Source: JAITVM01 sp031551135 (lineage in GTDB: Bacteria; Bacillota; Clostridia; Lachnospirales; JAITVM01). From it: a DNA stretch of 64,000 nt. The stretch is taken from contig JAVBOA010000045.1 in NCBI GenBank assembly GCA_031551135.1, forward strand, positions 1-64,000, written 5' to 3'. Positions 8,771 to 17,825 of the stretch are shown here, in pieces (the stretch's first letter is position 1; every line of letters starts with the position of its first letter). Below the pieces are notes generated by a model. The model was not told the origin of the DNA and did not search any database. It saw only the letters and a list, made by a program, of their open reading frames with translations. A program made the position numbers and the translations under genes.

Positions 8771-9946
8771 TCATTCGATTCTCACAAAATCAAAATCCTT
8801 GTTTACAAAATAAATATTTTCGGAATTAAATTCGGCAGTTCTCGAAACAATTATATTTATATTCTTGCCGGAAGAATATTTTGATAAATCCGAAAAAAGT
8901 TGATTATCGGGGTTATCGGTAAAATAATTTATAGTATTCGATTCATTTATTAAAGAATCCGGAATTCTCTTTAGTTTTTCATTGTTAAATTGAAAATCTA
9001 TAAAACGGTACTGCAAAGCTGAAACATCATCTGTTTTTTTTATGCTGTGATTCTGCCAAATTTTATCTGCATAAAAAATTACATTCGTATCAACTTCATT
9101 GAGGCACATAAAACGCGCCATGCCAAGCAATGCTTCAATTATTCTTTCTTGGGCGGAAGCATCTGATTTTTCGGAAGCAGTAGGGTCTAATATAATTGTT
9201 TGGCTTTTTGATAACACAAGGTATTCGTTTAGGCGTACGTAATATTCATTATGCTTCATCGAGAGTTTCCAATTTATAGTTTTTAAAGAATCGCCCTCGA
9301 CATATTTTCTGTAGTCATAACCCAAAATTGACCTTTGTGTAAAATTCCTGCTTGTTTTTTCTTCTTCATTGTCGTCCTTTGAAGGCTCTAAACATTTATA
9401 AAAAAGCTCATTTGAGAGAAGCTCCGGAATATTCGGCAAAATATCTACTTTAGCTTTCATGCTTTCGTCAATCGTCAGCTCGTAAACAAAAAGTCCAAAA
9501 AAATCATGCACCAAAAATTTATCAATACCCAAAAGCGCTCTGCCATAATTTTTAGCCCGAAAATACAATGTAAAATTTTCATCAAAATCCGAATTCGGGT
9601 GAATTATCATTTCTTTATCAAAGTCCGAAACAAGGATTTTTGAATCACATAGTAAAATTTCTATATAAAAAAAGGGCAGGGCGGATCTGCGGTTAATATT
9701 TAATTTTAATTGAATCTCTTCGCCTTTATTTATTATATTTTTATTTATGGAGGCCTCGATTTTTATTCGTTTAATAAATAAATATGAGGTCAGACCCGTA
9801 ATCAATGGCATCAGGATAAATGCAAGCAACAAAGAAATGCCTAATTTTATTTCTACAAAATAAATCGTAAAAAGGCATAACATAAGATTGAATATATGAT
9901 ATAGAATTTTTTTAAAATCCAAATCCAGTTTAAAAACATAATGCAT
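8771..9946 (-). CDS. DUF58 domain protein
   Basis: 391 residues with two hydrophobic segments near the N-terminus (about 15-55). The DUF58 domain follows, recognised by YVEGDSLKTINWKLS at about 225-240 and a von Willebrand A-like C-terminal half. DUF58 proteins are partners of MoxR AAA+ ATPases and thought to act in metal-dependent complex assembly at the membrane. The ATG at 9946 is preferred over a GTG three codons earlier because AGGTGA then stands six bases upstream. It lies 42 bp downstream of moxR and 63 bp upstream of the transglutaminase gene. Confidence 0.87.
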   Translation of the reverse strand: MHYVFKLDLDFKKILYHIFNLMLCLFTIYFVEIKLGISLLLAFILMPLITGLTSYLFIKRIKIEASINKNIINKGEEIQLKLNINRRSALPFFYIEILLCDSKILVSDFDKEMIIHPNSDFDENFTLYFRAKNYGRALLGIDKFLVHDFFGLFVYELTIDESMKAKVDILPNIPELLSNELFYKCLEPSKDDNEEEKTSRNFTQRSILGYDYRKYVEGDSLKTINWKLSMKHNEYYVRLNEYLVLSKSQTIILDPTASEKSDASAQERIIEALLGMARFMCLNEVDTNVIFYADKIWQNHSIKKTDDVSALQYRFIDFQFNNEKLKRIPDSLINESNTINYFTDNPDNQLFSDLSKYSSGKNINIIVSRTAEFNSENIYFVNKDFDFVRIE

Positions 9947-9988
9947 TATCTTCACCTATTAGCTCAAGATTCGAAAAATAAATTAGTA

Positions 9989-10924
9989 TCATTTACTTGG
10001 AACAGGGGAATGAACCTGCCCCAAAATATTTTCTATTACTTTTTCGGGTGAATGGAAATTATTTTTTCCTTTTGCGGATAGAATAATACGGTGCGAAAGC
10101 ACAGGCACGGCTATATTCGCTACATCATCCGGAACAACATAATTTCTGCCGTTGATAAAAGCTATAGCTTTTGCGGCTTTTTGCATTGCAAGCGAACCGC
10201 GCGGGCTTATTCCAAGCATAATATTTTCATTTTCTCTTGTCTCGGCAACAATATCTAAAATATAATCTTTTATTAAATCATGAATAGATATATTTAAAAC
10301 TTCATTTTGCATTTGAATTATATCTTCACGGCTTAAAACCGGGACGAGATTTTTCAGAGGGTTTTCTCCTGCCATTTGTTCCAGAATCAATAGTTCCTCA
10401 TCTCTTGTAGGATAACCCATGCTTAATTTCATCAAAAATCTATCCAGCTGCGCTTCGGGCAAGTGATAAGTGCCGTATGTTTCTACAGGGTTTTGGGTTG
10501 CCAAAGTCATAAAAGGTTTCGGCAGGTCAAAAGTATGACCGTCTATTGAAATTTGATGTTCCTCCATTATTTCCAAAAGCGATGATTGAACTTTCGGCGA
10601 AGCTCTGTTTATTTCGTCAGCCAACAGAAAATTACAAATCGCAGCGCCTTGGCGGTAAGTCATTTTTTTGCTTTCCGGATTAATCAAAGAAAAACCGACT
10701 ATATCAGACGGCATAATATCAGGCGTTAATTGAATTCTGTTAAACTTTCCCGAAACGGATTTTGAGATAGCGGCTACAAGCTGTGTTTTGCCGACTCCGG
10801 GTACATCTTCTATTAAAACATGCCCGCTGCTCAGCATACAGGCAATAATATTTTCGATAACTTCTTTGTTTCCAACTATGACTTTTTGTACATTTTCTAT
10901 CAGAAGTCTTATTCGTTCATCCAT
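9989..10924 (-). CDS. MoxR-family AAA+ ATPase
   Basis: A 311-residue MoxR ATPase. Walker A is EDVPGVGKTQL, Walker B is LLADEINRASPK, followed by QNPVE (sensor 1 region) and the C-terminal lid GISPRGSLAM. MoxR proteins act as chaperone-like ATPases for DUF58 and VWA partners, and both neighbours fit. The true start is this ATG, six bases after AAAGGAG. A longer reading to 11026 would take its N-terminus from palindrome M and is rejected. Palindrome M lies 43 bp upstream, so the operon promoter is either between them or beyond the repeat. Confidence 0.92.
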   Translation of the reverse strand: MDERIRLLIENVQKVIVGNKEVIENIIACMLSSGHVLIEDVPGVGKTQLVAAISKSVSGKFNRIQLTPDIMPSDIVGFSLINPESKKMTYRQGAAICNFLLADEINRASPKVQSSLLEIMEEHQISIDGHTFDLPKPFMTLATQNPVETYGTYHLPEAQLDRFLMKLSMGYPTRDEELLILEQMAGENPLKNLVPVLSREDIIQMQNEVLNISIHDLIKDYILDIVAETRENENIMLGISPRGSLAMQKAAKAIAFINGRNYVVPDDVANIAVPVLSHRIILSAKGKNNFHSPEKVIENILGQVHSPVPSK

Positions 10925-10967
10925 CTTAATCTCCTTTAAAAGCAGAATACAATGTTTATAGCATTTA

Positions 10968-11080
10968 ATACTATTTTCATTTTGATAAGTAGAAAAAAAT
11001 TTTTCACAGCGGAGCGTTTCACGCATGCTTCAAGCGTGAAATGAAATATTTTTTTCTATCCTTAATAATGAAAATAGTAT
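10968..11080 (+). repeat. MITE-like palindrome family M, full copy A (113 bp)
   Basis: The ends are ATACTATTTTCAT and ATGAAAATAGTAT, perfect 13-bp inverted repeats. The interior is an imperfect palindrome with AGAAAAAAATTTTTCA and TGAAATATTTTTTTCT arms and a central stem TTTCACGC...GCGTGAAA. Near-identical copies lie at 20983-21095 and 32001-32115. Counting the terminal repeat from CTATTTTCAT, every copy is flanked by TA on both sides, as expected for a Tc1/IS630-type target. There is no coding capacity. It separates the divergent moxR operon and ruvAB. Confidence 0.85.
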
Positions 11081-11352
11081 AACTATATTAAATTATATCG
11101 GACTTTCAAACAAAAAAATTATATTATTAAAAAAGCACAAATCAATGTTTTATAAATTATTTATTATATTTTTATGTAATTGAATCCAGATTTAGAAAAA
11201 AATATTTATTTTATTTCGTGACAGAATTCAAAAATGTATACGATTTTTCTGTTTACAAGAGCTTTGAATTATATTATATTGAAACAATACAAGATTTGAT
11301 TCTTTGCGGATATTGTATATTTTTTAACATTAGTATCAGAAAGGAAATTGAA

Positions 11353-11955
11353 TTGATTTCATTTATAAAAGGGCGCGTTGATTTTACATCGGATGCTTTT
11401 TTTGTGATAGAAAATAACGGAATCGGGTACAGGATTTTTGCTTCTGCAAACACAATCAGCAATATCAAGAATGATCAAGAAATAAAAATCTACACATATA
11501 TGAATGTGTCTGATGACGCAATTACGCTTTACGGATTTTTGTCACGAGAAGAAATTAATATTTTTAACCGTTTGAAAACTGTGCAGGGTGTCGGGCCAAA
11601 AACCGCTGTCGGAATATTAAACACTTTAACTCCCGACCAAATTGTTTTGTCAATTGTATCCGATGATGTCAATTCTATGAGCAAATGTCCCGGAATCGGC
11701 AAAAAAACTGCGCAAAGAATAATATTGGAATTAAAAGATAAAATGAAACTCGAAACCAATGAGCCACAAAATCAAAATAATATCTTAAGCACACAAATAT
11801 CAGGGCAATCGGAAAAACAAGATGCCATTGATGCTCTGACTTCTTTGGGTTATGGCAGATCGGAATCTTTCAGCATTGTTATGGAAATTTTTCAAGACGG
11901 TATGAATGCCGAACAAATTATTAAGCAAGCTTTAAAAAAGCTTTCGCGTATGTGA
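11353..11955 (+). CDS. ruvA: Holliday junction DNA helicase subunit RuvA
   Basis: RuvA binds four-way junctions and loads RuvB for branch migration. The 200-residue product has the N-terminal OB fold (ISFIKGRVDF...GIGYRIFAS), helix-hairpin-helix motifs (VQGVGPKTAV, CPGIGKKTAQR) and a C-terminal domain (DAIDALTSLGYGRSE) that contacts RuvB. A reading frame open from 11218 would add 45 residues never seen in RuvA. The TTG at 11353 gives the family length and has AGAAAGGA eight bases upstream. It is followed by ruvB after 10 bp. Confidence 0.96.
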   Translation: MISFIKGRVDFTSDAFFVIENNGIGYRIFASANTISNIKNDQEIKIYTYMNVSDDAITLYGFLSREEINIFNRLKTVQGVGPKTAVGILNTLTPDQIVLSIVSDDVNSMSKCPGIGKKTAQRIILELKDKMKLETNEPQNQNNILSTQISGQSEKQDAIDALTSLGYGRSESFSIVMEIFQDGMNAEQIIKQALKKLSRM

Positions 11956-11965
11956 GTGATTTTAA

Positions 11966-12967
11966 TTGGAAAAAAGAATTATTACGACTGATATAAAAAA
12001 TGAAGATGTCGATTTTGAACCGAAATTAAGACCGTCATCAATTGATTCATATATCGGTCAGGAAAAAGTTATTCAAAATTTAAAAGTTTATATAGAATCC
12101 GCAAAAATGCGGAAAGAAACCCTTGACCATATTTTATTATACGGTCCGCCGGGCTTGGGCAAAACTACGCTTTCGAATATTATTGCCAACGAGATGAATG
12201 TAAAAATAAAGATAACTTCCGGACCGGCAATCGAAAAATCCGGCGATATGGCGGCGATTCTAAACGAATTAAATGAGGGCGACGTTCTGTTTATCGATGA
12301 GATACATAGGCTTAACAAAATGATTGAAGAAATATTATATCCTGCGATGGAGGATTTTGCTTTTGATATAATAATCGGCAAAGGACCGGGTGCAAAATCA
12401 ATTCGTCTGGAATTGCCGAAATTTACGCTGGTCGGCGCAACAACGCGTGTCGGACTTTTGTCTTCGCCGCTTCGTGACCGCTTTGGAGTAATCCAAAGAT
12501 TGGAATTGTATACATTAGATGAATTAAAAAGAATTGTAAAGCGTTCGGCAGGGGTTTTAAATATTAGTATCACCGAAAAAGGTGCCGAAGAAATCGCAAG
12601 AAGATCGAGAGGAACTCCCAGAATCGCTAACAGGCTATTGAAACGAGTCCGAGATTTTGCGATTGTAAAATATAACGGCGAAATAACAGACGAAATCGCA
12701 AAAATTTCGTTAGAATTATTAGAGATAGATAGTTATGGACTGGATAATATCGATCGAAAAATGATGCTGACGATAATTGAAAAGTTTGACGGCGGGCCTG
12801 TAGGTTTGGATACAATATCGGTTGCTATCGGTGAGGATTCCGGAACAATCGAAGATGTTTATGAGCCTTATTTGATACAGCTTGGTTTTATAAAGCGCAC
12901 GCCGCGCGGCAGAACGGTTACTTACGCCGGCTACAGGCATTTTGACAGAGTTTTGCCGGAATCGTAA
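11966..12967 (+). CDS. ruvB: Holliday junction branch-migration ATPase RuvB
   Basis: A 333-residue AAA+ motor. Walker A is LLYGPPGLGKTT (about 58-68), Walker B LFIDEIHRLNK, sensor 1 VGATTRVGLLSSPLRDRFG, and the C-terminal winged helix carries TPRGR. It forms hexameric rings that pump DNA through RuvA-bound junctions. It starts with TTG, ten bases after the ruvA stop, behind a weak GAGTG site, suggesting translational coupling. Confidence 0.97.
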   Translation: MEKRIITTDIKNEDVDFEPKLRPSSIDSYIGQEKVIQNLKVYIESAKMRKETLDHILLYGPPGLGKTTLSNIIANEMNVKIKITSGPAIEKSGDMAAILNELNEGDVLFIDEIHRLNKMIEEILYPAMEDFAFDIIIGKGPGAKSIRLELPKFTLVGATTRVGLLSSPLRDRFGVIQRLELYTLDELKRIVKRSAGVLNISITEKGAEEIARRSRGTPRIANRLLKRVRDFAIVKYNGEITDEIAKISLELLEIDSYGLDNIDRKMMLTIIEKFDGGPVGLDTISVAIGEDSGTIEDVYEPYLIQLGFIKRTPRGRTVTYAGYRHFDRVLPES

Positions 12968-12973
12968 CAAATG

Positions 12974-13006
12974 ATGTTATTTCTTTCTTTGATTAGGAAA
13001 TAACAT
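12974..13006 (+). other. Hairpin between ruvB and the pyrophosphatase gene
   Basis: ATGTTATTTC (12974-12983) and GAAATAACAT (12997-13006) form a perfect 10-bp stem with a 13-nt loop. No T-run follows, so it could stabilise an end or influence the downstream GGAGGGG ribosome site rather than act as a strong terminator. Confidence 0.45.
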
Positions 13007-13026
13007 AAGGATATTGGAGGGGAAAA

Positions 13027-14652
13027 ATGGGCAAATATTATATTTTCGGTCATAAATATCCAGATACGGATTCTATCTGTTCATCTATCGCTTATGCAGA
13101 ATTAAAAAGACAGCTCGGTTTTAAAGACGCAAAAGCGTATAGGCTGGGCAATCTTAATAAAGAGACAAAATTCGCGCTAGATTATTTTAATATAGAAGAG
13201 CCTGAAATATTGTCTGATGTAAAAGTAAAAATCGAAGATATCGAGATTTATAAACCCGTAACATTATCGGAAAATGACCCGATAAAACTCGCTTGGGATA
13301 ATTTAAACGAGAGGGTTGGGCGGCTTGTTCCGGTTTTGGCGGAAGACGGCTCTTTGACGGGAATAATTTCTTTGGGCGATATTACGAAAATTTTCATGGG
13401 TGCGATTTTGGAAGATTCAAAACCCGTATACGAAATTTTATTTAAGAATTTATTAAAAATACTTGAGGCAAAGCTGGTTTTCGGTTCGTATAATTATGAA
13501 AAGCTAGAAGGAAATTTATATATCGGCTCTTCTGCAATATATTCTCATGAAGAAATTACGGATAAAGATATTGTGATTACGGCCAAAATCGATACCGCCA
13601 GAAAATGCGCGTTAGATTTAAAATGCGGCTGTGTAATTATAGTAAATAATCAAATACCCGATGGCCTCGAAGATTCAGAGGCAGGAATTGTTGTAGTACG
13701 AAAAAATATTTACGATACAATTGGTCTTATAAATCAAGCGATATCTATTAAATCGATTCTGCGGAAAGAGAACATTACTGCATTTTCTACAGATAGTTAT
13801 ATTGAAGATATTACAGATATAATGCGAACTTCGATACATAGAAATTTCCCTGTTTTGGATACAGACGGAAAGTTTTATGGCGTAATATCCCGAAGACATT
13901 TAATGGAGTTTCATAAAAAGCAAGTTATTTTAATAGACCATAATGAAAAAACTCAATCTGTTGATGGTTTGGAGCAAGCAAGTATTGTAGAAATAATCGA
14001 CCATCACCGTGTTGCTGATATTCAGACCGAAGCGCCGCTTTTTGTTCGTTCCGAACCGCTTGGCTCGACAGCCACTATAATTACAAAAATGTTTCATCAG
14101 AACAACTTGTATATAAAAAAAGAAATCGCGGGGATTTTATTATCTGCTATAATTTCAGATACACTTATGTTTACTTCTCCGACATGTACAAATGAAGACA
14201 GGGTTTATGCCGAAAAACTAGCTCAAATAGCGGAGGTTTCTTTGGAAAAATACGGCAGGGAGTTATTTACCGCCGGAACATCACTAGAGGGCTATTCGTC
14301 ACTTGAAATTTTGGGCATTGACAGGAAAAAATTTACGATCGGAAGATATAGCGCATCCATCGCACAAGTTAATACTCTGGATTTTCGGAGCATTTTGAAC
14401 CAAAAAGACGAGCTTTTGGAAGCAATGGAACAATATAAAACGGAATACAAAAACGACTTGGTAATTTTAATGATAACCGATATTGTAAACACCGGCAGTG
14501 AAATTTTGGTAGTCGGCTCAAACAAAGCGCGCGAACTTATGACAGCCGCTTTCGGATTGGACAGAAACGATAACTCGATTTATTTGGACGGTGTTGTATC
14601 AAGAAAAAAACAAATGATTCCAAAGTTGACGGCGGCCGCCACAGCATTTTAG
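13027..14652 (+). CDS. ppaC: Manganese-dependent inorganic pyrophosphatase with CBS and DRTGG domains
   Basis: A family II (DHH) pyrophosphatase that hydrolyses PPi. The metal-binding N-terminal motif GHKYPDTDS (H8, D12, D14), the DHH motif near 325 (EIIDHHRV) and the C-terminal DHHA2 motif SRKKQMIP are present. At 541 residues it is far longer than the basic enzyme (about 310). The extra segment (about 72-295) looks like two CBS repeats around a DRTGG domain, as in clostridial enzymes regulated by adenine nucleotides and diadenosine polyphosphates. ATG follows TTGGAGGGG. The gene seems to be its own unit. Confidence 0.92.
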   Translation: MGKYYIFGHKYPDTDSICSSIAYAELKRQLGFKDAKAYRLGNLNKETKFALDYFNIEEPEILSDVKVKIEDIEIYKPVTLSENDPIKLAWDNLNERVGRLVPVLAEDGSLTGIISLGDITKIFMGAILEDSKPVYEILFKNLLKILEAKLVFGSYNYEKLEGNLYIGSSAIYSHEEITDKDIVITAKIDTARKCALDLKCGCVIIVNNQIPDGLEDSEAGIVVVRKNIYDTIGLINQAISIKSILRKENITAFSTDSYIEDITDIMRTSIHRNFPVLDTDGKFYGVISRRHLMEFHKKQVILIDHNEKTQSVDGLEQASIVEIIDHHRVADIQTEAPLFVRSEPLGSTATIITKMFHQNNLYIKKEIAGILLSAIISDTLMFTSPTCTNEDRVYAEKLAQIAEVSLEKYGRELFTAGTSLEGYSSLEILGIDRKKFTIGRYSASIAQVNTLDFRSILNQKDELLEAMEQYKTEYKNDLVILMITDIVNTGSEILVVGSNKARELMTAAFGLDRNDNSIYLDGVVSRKKQMIPKLTAAATAF

Positions 14653-14730
14653 TTTCTGAATTCAAGCAGCCGGCCTTTGCGATAAAAATAAAACCGAAGT
14701 TTTGTTGTTTTGTGGCAAGGAGTGATTTTT

Positions 14731-15300
14731 ATGTTTAAGAAAATCCAAAATAATTCGCCTGTTGTAATCGGATTTGTAGTCATATGTTTTATTTCTCTTA
14801 TATTAAATTATATTACTAAAGGTTTTACTAACGAAGCTTTTTTTATGATTTACCGTACGTCTTTGATTGATCCGCTTTTTTATCTGCGGCTTTTTACACA
14901 TGTTTTCGGGCATCAGAATTTTGAGCACTTTTTCGGTAATATGATTATTATTTTGCTTTTGGGTCCGATTTTAGAAGAAAAATATAGCTCTCGAATATTG
15001 ATTGGGCTTATAGCAATTACCGCTCTTATTACCGGTCTTTTGAATGTTATTATTTCGCCGAACGCACTTTTGGGCGCAAGCGGAGTGGTTTTTATGTTTA
15101 TGATTCTGGCTTCTTACGTAAATTTGCAAAAAGATAAAATTCCGCTTACTTTGATTTTGGTCGTAACGATTTTTATCGGTCAGGAAATTATCGCCGGATT
15201 CGTTTCGCATGATAATATTTCTCGGATTACACATATTGCCGGCGGACTTTGCGGCGGAATTTTGGGATATTATATAAATAAAAAATCAGATAGAATATAG
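14731..15300 (+). CDS. Rhomboid-family intramembrane serine protease
   Basis: A 189-residue protein with about six hydrophobic helices. The catalytic serine is S117 in GASGVV and the partner histidine is H168 in ITHIAGG; the HQNFEHFFGN segment after the first helices matches the family's HxxxxHxxxN motif. Rhomboids cleave transmembrane substrates within the bilayer. The start was chosen at this ATG with AAGGAG eight bases upstream; an in-frame TTG at 14710 lacks a site. A small acidic protein and a hydrolase follow closely, suggesting an operon. Confidence 0.92.
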   Translation: MFKKIQNNSPVVIGFVVICFISLILNYITKGFTNEAFFMIYRTSLIDPLFYLRLFTHVFGHQNFEHFFGNMIIILLLGPILEEKYSSRILIGLIAITALITGLLNVIISPNALLGASGVVFMFMILASYVNLQKDKIPLTLILVVTIFIGQEIIAGFVSHDNISRITHIAGGLCGGILGYYINKKSDRI

Positions 15301-15307
15301 GTGAACT

Positions 15308-15559
15308 ATGTTTAAAATACCATTGGAAGATTTTATCGAAGAAATAAAAGCCGAGCTTTTTTCTTATGATGAAATTGAGGAAGAAAAAATTGAGTTTTGG
15401 GAAAAAAACTTTTTGAAATCCAAAGAGACATTTAAAACAGTAAAATTTAAAAATAATGAAATAATTTTAAAAGACGAAGAGGATTTATTTGAAATAGCGG
15501 ACGGTTTTTACTCCGCTATTTTGAACGAAGAAGAAGATAAATATTGGCAGATGCTTTGA
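15308..15559 (+). CDS. Small acidic hypothetical protein (83 residues)
   Basis: Not recognised. Strongly acidic with many Glu and Lys and no membrane segment or cysteine. It starts seven bases after the rhomboid stop with AGGTGAAC as ribosome site, and its end overlaps no coding sequence of the next gene, whose ATG is at 15574. A real gene is supported by the ribosome site and position between two co-directional genes. Function unknown. Confidence 0.65.
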   Translation: MFKIPLEDFIEEIKAELFSYDEIEEEKIEFWEKNFLKSKETFKTVKFKNNEIILKDEEDLFEIADGFYSAILNEEEDKYWQML

Positions 15560-15573
15560 TTGGGGAGTATACT

Positions 15574-16101
15574 ATGAAAAAAATACTGATTGTTGTGGAT
15601 TTTCAGAATGATTTTGTTGACGGAGCTTTGGGCTTTGAAAAGGCAAAGGCTTTAGATGAAATTATTTATAATAAAATCAACAAATATCGTGAAGACGGAT
15701 GGAGAATCGCCTTTACTTTTGATACACATTTTGAAAATTATCTTGATACCCGTGAAGGGAAGTATCTTCCGGTCAAGCATTGCCTATTTAATACCGACGG
15801 CTGGAAATTGTTCGGCAAAGTAGCTGAGACTATTCAAGAAAATGACCCGACATTTCATAAAAATACTTTTGGCTCATCGGAACTTTTTGATTATTTAAGA
15901 AAAAGTAATTTTGATATTATTGAATTAGTCGGACTTGTAAGTAATATTTGTGTTGTTGCAAATGCGATTTTGGCGAAAACAGCTTCGCCGAATGCGGATA
16001 TTATTGTAGACGCTTCCGCAACAGCAAGCTTTGATGATGAAATCAATTTAAAAACAATGGATGTTTTGGAAGGATTACAAATTTTAGTAAACAACATATA
16101 A
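15574..16101 (+). CDS. Isochorismatase/nicotinamidase-like cysteine hydrolase
   Basis: A 175-residue isochorismatase-fold protein. The catalytic triad reads as D9 (VVDFQNDF), K96 (FHKNTFGS) and C126 (SNICVVA), with the cis-peptide region GLVSNI before the cysteine. Members include nicotinamidases, isochorismatases and carbamoyl hydrolases. The DTH and KHC segments (FDTHFEN, VKHCLF) resemble the metal-binding region of nicotinamidase PncA, so deamidation of nicotinamide is the best guess. The start is the ATG after GGGGAG. Confidence 0.85.
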   Translation: MKKILIVVDFQNDFVDGALGFEKAKALDEIIYNKINKYREDGWRIAFTFDTHFENYLDTREGKYLPVKHCLFNTDGWKLFGKVAETIQENDPTFHKNTFGSSELFDYLRKSNFDIIELVGLVSNICVVANAILAKTASPNADIIVDASATASFDDEINLKTMDVLEGLQILVNNI

Positions 16102-16167
16102 TTTTATATTTATGAACATAGAATATACAGTATTTTATGAACATTAAAAAAACAAGGAGCTGTTTAA

Positions 16168-16959
16168 ATGTCTTTATTAGAAGCAATAATTCTAGGTATT
16201 ATTCAAGGCTTTTCGGAGTTCTTGCCGATCAGCAGTTCGGGTCATTTAGTTTTATTTCAGAAAATCTTTAAGATAAATGAGCCTACAATGACCTTTGATA
16301 TTCTGCTGCATTTGGGAACTTTAATACCTGTATTTATTGTGTATAGAAAAACGATTTTTGAATTGATAAAAAAGCCGTTCCAGAAACTTACATATCTTCT
16401 TATTGTGGCTACAATTCCCGCTGTAGTCGCCGCTCTTTTTGCCGGTGATTTTATTGATCTACTTTTTGCTTCGGGAAAATCTCTGTTTATTGGATTTTTG
16501 ATAACAGGCATTTTGCTTTTGATTGTAGATAGGGCGAAGGACGGTTATAAAAAAGAAGAAGATATCACGTATTTTGATGCACTGATAATTGGATTGATGC
16601 AGGCTCTTGCTATAACTCCAGCTATTTCGCGCTCCGGCTCTACAATTTTTGGGGCGATTTCCAGAAAGCTTGACCGTGAAACAGCCGCTAAATTTTCTTT
16701 TTTGCTTTCTATTCCGGCGATTTTAGGTGCGGCGGTTTTGGAAATTAAAGATTTTGTAACAGGTGAAGCCACTGTAGAGCATTTGGATTTTCTCCCGATG
16801 GCTTTTGGATTTTTGGCCGCTATGTTGTCCGGATATCTTGCAATCAATTTTATGCTAAAACTAATAAAAGAGGCAAAACTCAGATATTTTGCATATTACG
16901 TCTTCGCTATTGCCTTATTGATTTTTGTTGACCAAAGTTTTACTCATTTATTCTTTTGA
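16168..16959 (+). CDS. uppP: Undecaprenyl-diphosphatase (UppP/BacA)
   Basis: A 263-residue polytopic membrane phosphatase that regenerates undecaprenyl phosphate for cell wall synthesis and gives bacitracin resistance when abundant. Both signature motifs are present: QGFSEFLPISSSGHL near the N-terminus and TPAISRSGSTIFGAI near 150-165. ATG follows AAGGAG. The 60 bp upstream hold a direct repeat of TTTATGAACAT (16109-16119 and 16134-16144, 25-bp period). Confidence 0.96.
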   Translation: MSLLEAIILGIIQGFSEFLPISSSGHLVLFQKIFKINEPTMTFDILLHLGTLIPVFIVYRKTIFELIKKPFQKLTYLLIVATIPAVVAALFAGDFIDLLFASGKSLFIGFLITGILLLIVDRAKDGYKKEEDITYFDALIIGLMQALAITPAISRSGSTIFGAISRKLDRETAAKFSFLLSIPAILGAAVLEIKDFVTGEATVEHLDFLPMAFGFLAAMLSGYLAINFMLKLIKEAKLRYFAYYVFAIALLIFVDQSFTHLFF

Positions 16960-17017
16960 TTTATGCAAAGTTTTATTGATATAAGGCTGATTGCCTGTAA
17001 ATTTTTGGAGGTACGAA

Positions 17018-17812
17018 ATGGATAACAGACCGATTGGGATATTTGATTCTGGTGTCGGTGGCATAACAGTTGCACGTGAAATTATTTCAAGAACAAAAGA
17101 AAATATTGTGTATTTTGGTGATACAAAAAATATGCCTTACGGTGAAAAAACAAATGCGCAACTTTTGGCTTTTTCTAAAAAAATTATAGATTATTTGATA
17201 TCGAGAAATTGTAAACTAATCGTAATTGCGTGCAATACCGTAAGTTCGAATTGTCTTGACGAATTGAAAGAACATTACGATATTGATATAGTGGATGTTG
17301 TTTCGGCTGCCGTGGAAGAAACAATTGATAAAGCCGATAAAAATATTTGCCTTTTTGCCACAAAAGCCACGGTAAAAAGCAGGGTTCACGAAAAAAAGAT
17401 TAAGGAAATTCGTCCTGATTTAAATGTTTTTAATAAAGCTTGTCCGCTTTTGGTTCATTTGGTCGAAGAAAATTTTATTCATAACGAAATGCCTTTTTTG
17501 GCGGTTAAAGAATATTGCAAAGAGTTTTCGGAAAAAGAAATTGATACATATATTTTGGGATGCACACATTATCCGATTATTCTGGATTCGATAAAAAAAG
17601 CCGTTGGATATGATAAAAAAATTATTGACCCGGCTGCGGGTACGGCGGATCACGTTGAGAGAATTCTCAAAGAAAAAAATATCTTCGGAGATAATAAAAT
17701 ACCGAAATATGAATTTTATAATTCCGGAGACAGCGAAAATTTCGAGAAGATAGTAAAAAATTTACTGGATGATAAATTGGGTAATATTTATATGGGGGAA
17801 AAAATTTTATAG
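17018..17812 (+). CDS. murI: Glutamate racemase
   Basis: This enzyme makes D-glutamate for peptidoglycan. The 264-residue product carries the cofactor-independent racemase motifs FDSGVGG (D10), ACNTVS with catalytic C72, and LGCTHYP with catalytic C182. The start with GGAGG seven bases upstream is preferred to an in-frame upstream codon at 16991. It follows uppP, another cell-wall gene, and the next gene begins only 13 bases after its stop. Confidence 0.96.
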   Translation: MDNRPIGIFDSGVGGITVAREIISRTKENIVYFGDTKNMPYGEKTNAQLLAFSKKIIDYLISRNCKLIVIACNTVSSNCLDELKEHYDIDIVDVVSAAVEETIDKADKNICLFATKATVKSRVHEKKIKEIRPDLNVFNKACPLLVHLVEENFIHNEMPFLAVKEYCKEFSEKEIDTYILGCTHYPIILDSIKKAVGYDKKIIDPAAGTADHVERILKEKNIFGDNKIPKYEFYNSGDSENFEKIVKNLLDDKLGNIYMGEKIL

Positions 17813-17825
17813 AAAGGAAGTCAAT

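Noticed and set aside
10925..11026. A 34-residue N-terminal extension of the MoxR ATPase
   Set aside because: It is encoded largely by palindrome M, no MoxR has it, and the ATG at 10924 has AAAGGAG at ideal spacing.
11218..11352. A 45-residue N-terminal extension of RuvA
   Set aside because: RuvA proteins begin with a (M)I-x-F/Y-I-x-G motif; the TTG at 11353 gives exactly that and has AGAAAGGA upstream.
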